Assembly: GCA_937890825.1 (NCBI GenBank)
Contig: CALADS010000035.1
Coordinates: 1 to 8,883, forward strand
DNA length: 8,883 nt
Reading direction: 5' to 3'
Source: an uncultured Bacteroides sp.
Lineage (GTDB): Bacteria; Bacteroidota; Bacteroidia; Bacteroidales; Bacteroidaceae
Shown here one piece after another: positions 6,314 to 8,883 of this stretch (position 1 is its first letter; each line of letters opens with the position of its first letter). The position numbers and the translations under genes are program-made. The notes beneath the pieces were generated by a model, which did not search any database, was not told the DNA's origin, and saw only the letters and a list, made by a program, of their open reading frames with translations.

Positions 6314-6775
6314 ATGCGTAAAGAAACCATTAAAGCCGTACAGTCCGTGATGAATGCAGGGGTGACAGGTGAGATTCAGGGTGTGGGGAAATGCTATCTT
6401 GGTTATCGTTATTCCGAACTACACCCCGTGCAAACTACGAGGGCTAAGAAGGTTTGGGCTATTCTCAACGGAACAATTGATGATTATGTTCACTGTTACG
6501 AGGATGGTGTATTAGAAGGTGGGTATATGGTTCACGAATGTCTAAAACCTGATTCTGAGAATCAAATGCTTTATTTGAACGAAAAGACAGATAATTGGAA
6601 CGATGGGCTTGACCGGGTACTAACAAAGGACATGAATCTTATATATCCGATACACCACCTTGTTTTCCATACCGATTTCTCTATCTTTGATTTGCTTTGG
6701 GTACGTGATTTCAATGTAGAAATACACATTGAGTCTGATTATAAAACTAATCAAGATGTGGAGGAGAAAAATTGA
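6314..6775 (+). CDS. hypothetical protein, 153 aa
   Basis: No domain I can name. The protein is soluble. The N-terminus has a basic helix (MRKETIKAVQSVMNAG) and then a glycine-rich beta-like section (GEIQGVGKCYLGYRYSELHPV). The middle reads KVWAILNGTIDDYVHCYEDG. The best-conserved-looking part is near the end: IYPIHHLVFHTDFSIFDLLWVRDFNVEIHIE (residues about 112-142), with a His pair and a terminal beta strand. Similar FSIFDLLxVRxFNxEI endings occur, as far as I recall, in unassigned gut Bacteroidales proteins. It lies 9 nt after the small acidic gene, which suggests the two are made together, and 50 nt before the nuclease gene. Confidence 0.75.
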   Translation: MRKETIKAVQSVMNAGVTGEIQGVGKCYLGYRYSELHPVQTTRAKKVWAILNGTIDDYVHCYEDGVLEGGYMVHECLKPDSENQMLYLNEKTDNWNDGLDRVLTKDMNLIYPIHHLVFHTDFSIFDLLWVRDFNVEIHIESDYKTNQDVEEKN

Positions 6776-6779
6776 TGTA

Positions 6780-6787
6780 TAGTTTTG
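6780..6787 (+). promoter_or_regulatory. possible internal -7 box before the last nuclease gene
   Basis: TAGTTTTG matches TAnnTTTG in the 50-nt gap before the nuclease gene. There is no -33 element at a suitable distance and no copy of the inverted-repeat operator, so it may be chance in AT-rich DNA. If real, it would let the nuclease be expressed apart from the rest of the operon. Confidence 0.25.
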
Positions 6788-6825
6788 ATAAGTGACAATT
6801 AAACGACTGAAACAATATAGAATAT

Positions 6826-8013
6826 ATGATTATGAAGGAAAAAAAACAAGATAAACTTTCGGTAAATGAACCGAATTCAATTGGAGAAGCCTTGTCGCAT
6901 TCAAGGCATCAAGTGCCATCGTCAGCTTTAGAATCTCAGCGGCAAAAAGTCTCCAAAATGACAATGAAAGAGAAAATAGATCAGATGATATTGAACAACG
7001 AGTGTGTGCCTGATTTGAAGGATTGCTTATCCTATTCTTCAAGTGATCCGACAAAGTTTTTTTTCGTTAAGACTGATAATGCTTTCACCCGAAAAGCGCG
7101 AGTGTTACAAGCCATTCGTAGGTGGCAGACAGGTGCAGATTGCGGCTATATAGTGAAGAATGAAGTACGTTATTACCATCCCAATTTGGCTACTGACGGC
7201 AAAGAGATTAATCGAAATTTCCTACATCATGAAATTTTCGATTATGCAAAACAAAGGGTACTTCACAAAAAAAGATATGAAACCATCAATGAGAAACGTC
7301 TGTTCAACAACTTCCTTTCTAGTCAGCCGATGGTGTTTAATCTGTTTGTACCACTAATGGTTATGATGCAATCGGATGAAGGACAGGTGCGTCTGGCTAA
7401 AACTGTTTCTTCATTGATGGACAAGAGCTACTCGCTTGGCATAAACAGAATCACTGAGGTCGGCATTGAGTTCATTCCCGAATATTATAAGGAGTGTTTG
7501 AACGACAAGACAGCTATGGACGCTTACTTCCGTTTTGAAAAGGCTGACGGTGGAAAAGGCATCATTGCCATTGAAACGAAATATACAGATGTACTGGGTA
7601 AAAACCAAGCCTCCGACCCAGCTCCGGCCATTGAAGCTGCCACCAAGCGAGAAGGTATTTGTGGTTTGTTTACCAACCAGGGAAAAGAAGATATTTTGAT
7701 GGGTAGGATTGAACTTTGTCAGGTATATCGCAATTTTCTGCTCACCGAATGTGTCAGGTTGCATGAGCATTTGGAGGATTCGCTATCTGTTGTTCTCTCC
7801 CCCAAAAACAATACGGCCAACACAGATGATGAACAACAATTAAAGGATATCCTGAATGCCAACTACAAATATAAGTTCCAAACCATAAATCTTGAAGATT
7901 TCACGGAAGCACTTATGGAGGAGTTCCCTGATGAGGATATATTCAAACGTTTTCATCATCGCTATCTGGATTTTAGACAAGCTGAGAGATTACTTGCAAC
8001 CGAAAACAAATAA
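6826..8013 (+). CDS. PD-(D/E)XK nuclease, PGN_0703-like
   Basis: This 395-aa protein matches what I know of the PGN_0703-type restriction-endonuclease-like family. FLSSQPMVFNLFVPL (163-177) is the usual entry helix. ITEVGIEFIPEYY (209-221) leads to D232 in TAMDAYFRF and E250-x-K252 in IIAIETKYTD, the PD-(D/E)XK metal site, and CQVYRNFLL (298-306) is the following helix. The catalytic set looks complete. Residues 1-45 are polar, probably disordered, and may not be conserved. The ATG at 6826 and the ATG two codons later are equally plausible starts. Just after the start lies an A8 run, and a T8 run falls at codons 78-80. It is the last gene of the second operon, followed by a strong terminator. 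The family is not assigned a firm biological role; here its partners and the nearby WYL regulator suggest defence. Confidence 0.88.
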   Translation: MIMKEKKQDKLSVNEPNSIGEALSHSRHQVPSSALESQRQKVSKMTMKEKIDQMILNNECVPDLKDCLSYSSSDPTKFFFVKTDNAFTRKARVLQAIRRWQTGADCGYIVKNEVRYYHPNLATDGKEINRNFLHHEIFDYAKQRVLHKKRYETINEKRLFNNFLSSQPMVFNLFVPLMVMMQSDEGQVRLAKTVSSLMDKSYSLGINRITEVGIEFIPEYYKECLNDKTAMDAYFRFEKADGGKGIIAIETKYTDVLGKNQASDPAPAIEAATKREGICGLFTNQGKEDILMGRIELCQVYRNFLLTECVRLHEHLEDSLSVVLSPKNNTANTDDEQQLKDILNANYKYKFQTINLEDFTEALMEEFPDEDIFKRFHHRYLDFRQAERLLATENK

Positions 8014-8055
8014 GATATAACCGAAAGTGGGTATAAAAGTTCGTATTAGAATACA

Positions 8056-8097
8056 CAAAAAGTTACCGCAGGCATTTTGGGCTGCGGTAACTTTTTG
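8056..8097. terminator. strong bidirectional intrinsic terminator
   Basis: A perfect inverted repeat of 16 bp (CAAAAAGTTACCGCAG / CTGCGGTAACTTTTTG) with a 10-nt loop has a T run on both strands. It lies 42 nt after the nuclease stop and can also stop transcription of the convergent glucosaminidase gene, whose stop codon is at 8210. The remaining sequence between the two genes is AT-rich, with no gene I can support. Confidence 0.92.
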
Positions 8098-8209
8098 CTT
8101 TATATAATTCTATTATTTAGAGATGTTTCGTAAGCGAAAGTTTTTATTCTCCCAAATACTCATCGACAAATCCGATGACTTGTAAAGCTGCCGTTTATTT
8201 TGATATAAG

Positions 8210-8851
8210 CTATAAGTATTCGCATAAAATGCGATTTACCGCATGAATATACCCAGAATCTTCCGCATAGCCAATCTTGTGCAGCCACAATAGGTAATTT
8301 CCTCCCTTGTACTTATACTGCACCTTGGTATAGTAAGCCCGTACACTTTCCGTCCAGTGATTGAACTCATAGTATTTCCCGGTTTTGGGATTCGTCAGTC
8401 CAAACAGGTTGTGCCGGTTCCGACAGAGCGGTGAACGGAACCAGCCCGTTTCCAGTATGGCTTGTGCCAGTACTATTTTCGGATGCCGGATGCCATTGCG
8501 GATGATTTCCTGATAGAGATTGGGAATAGTGAGCGCAGGAAGTTCTTTTCGTTCAGAAACCTCAGTTTTTTCAGTTCCCTTATCAGACGCTTTTTCGTGG
8601 GACACCCTTGCGTAAACTTTTCGGGCATATAGCTCCGAAAGCGGTTTCACAGGCACCTCTAGGGCAAGTGAGTCCTTTTCTGCCTTTTTGCAAGACTCAT
8701 AAGCGCCCAAACTCCTCTGTAGGGTATCAGGAGCCACTTTTTGTTGCTTTTCAGGACGGATTCCCTTCTCTTTGGTAATCGTATAGAACTGTGCCGATGC
8801 TGAAGCGGAACCAAGAATCAGCAGTACGGCGGTCAGAATGATGTTGTGCAT
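8210..8851 (-). CDS. exported glucosaminidase-domain peptidoglycan hydrolase
   Basis: The 213-aa protein starts with a clear Sec signal peptide (MHNIILTAVLLILGSASASA, cleavage probably after residue 20, before QF). A polar, charged linker at about 25-105 follows, then a compact lysozyme-like domain at about 108-213. IVLAQAILETGWFRSPLC carries the likely catalytic E134, followed by RHNLFGLTNP and the YAEDSGYIHAVNRI ending typical of glucosaminidase (LytG/FlgJ-like) domains. It would act in the periplasm, cutting peptidoglycan. Such proteins are often encoded beside tra genes in Bacteroidales conjugative transposons, where they may open the wall for the transfer machine; that context is inferred, since the upstream neighbour lies outside the window. 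The gene is convergent with the nuclease operon and looks more GC-rich than it, so it probably belongs to the flanking element. Confidence 0.92.
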   Translation of the reverse strand: MHNIILTAVLLILGSASASAQFYTITKEKGIRPEKQQKVAPDTLQRSLGAYESCKKAEKDSLALEVPVKPLSELYARKVYARVSHEKASDKGTEKTEVSERKELPALTIPNLYQEIIRNGIRHPKIVLAQAILETGWFRSPLCRNRHNLFGLTNPKTGKYYEFNHWTESVRAYYTKVQYKYKGGNYLLWLHKIGYAEDSGYIHAVNRILCEYL

Positions 8852-8883
8852 TTCTTTTCAATGATAGGGTTGACAATACTTTT

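Noticed and set aside
7411..7770. Reverse-strand open frame of 119 codons inside the PGN_0703-like nuclease gene
   Set aside because: It is antisense to a gene with a complete catalytic motif, and its composition is not protein-like.
8160..8178. Small inverted repeat TCATCG / CGATGA
   Set aside because: The stem is 6 bp with no T run, no promoter nearby and no second copy seen.
8144..8197. Short reverse-strand tail reading TAALQVIGFVDEYLGE then stop, just after the glucosaminidase gene
   Set aside because: It looks protein-like and could be the remnant of a gene cut by insertion of the cargo, but 16 codons without a start are too few to support a pseudogene.

Overview
The window looks like accessory DNA from a Bacteroidales genome (Bacteroides, Parabacteroides or a relative). 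The reasons are that leaders lack a Shine-Dalgarno sequence, promoters carry the Bacteroides-type -7 box TAnnTTTG, and several proteins resemble families I know mainly from gut Bacteroidales. No tRNA, rRNA, CRISPR array or insertion sequence is visible.

Layout. (1) Positions 1-506 hold the 3' part of a TraX-family membrane protein on the + strand, followed by about 270 nt without a gene that ends in a promoter. (2) Positions 774-4612 are a tight four-gene + strand operon: a WYL-domain transcription regulator, a DUF1643-like protein with an extra C-terminal region, a DEDDh (DnaQ-like) 3'-5' exonuclease, and a PD-(D/E)XK nuclease with an extra N-terminal domain. The first three genes overlap at their stop/start codons, and the fourth follows after 22 nt. 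(3) A perfect 11-bp hairpin at 4639-4667 separates this operon from a second + strand operon at 4703-8013. That operon holds a 100-aa protein, a 331-aa protein with a DUF6557-like N-terminus and an FtsZ-C-terminal-like end, two small unrecognised proteins, and a second PD-(D/E)XK nuclease resembling the PGN_0703 family. (4) A strong bidirectional terminator at 8056-8097 closes the cluster. (5) At 8210-8851 on the - strand lies an exported glucosaminidase-type peptidoglycan hydrolase, of a kind often encoded in Bacteroidales conjugative transposons. The two flanking genes look more GC-rich than the 774-8013 block, which suggests acquired cargo.

How the genes may work together. The most striking signal is regulatory. 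The two operons have the same promoter architecture, TCTGCC-x-T-x-AT-x-TGGCA-x-AG (16 of 20 positions identical), followed at identical spacing by a -7 box ending in TTTGCA. The conserved block is an inverted repeat, which is what a dimeric winged-helix regulator would bind. The simplest reading is that the WYL protein encoded first in operon 1 controls both its own operon and the neighbouring one. That would join two nucleases, an exonuclease and several uncharacterised proteins into one regulon. WYL repressors such as BrxR (BREX) and CapW (CBASS) control anti-phage systems in this way, so the whole block is a good candidate for an undescribed two-operon defence locus. This is inference: no activity can be shown from sequence alone.
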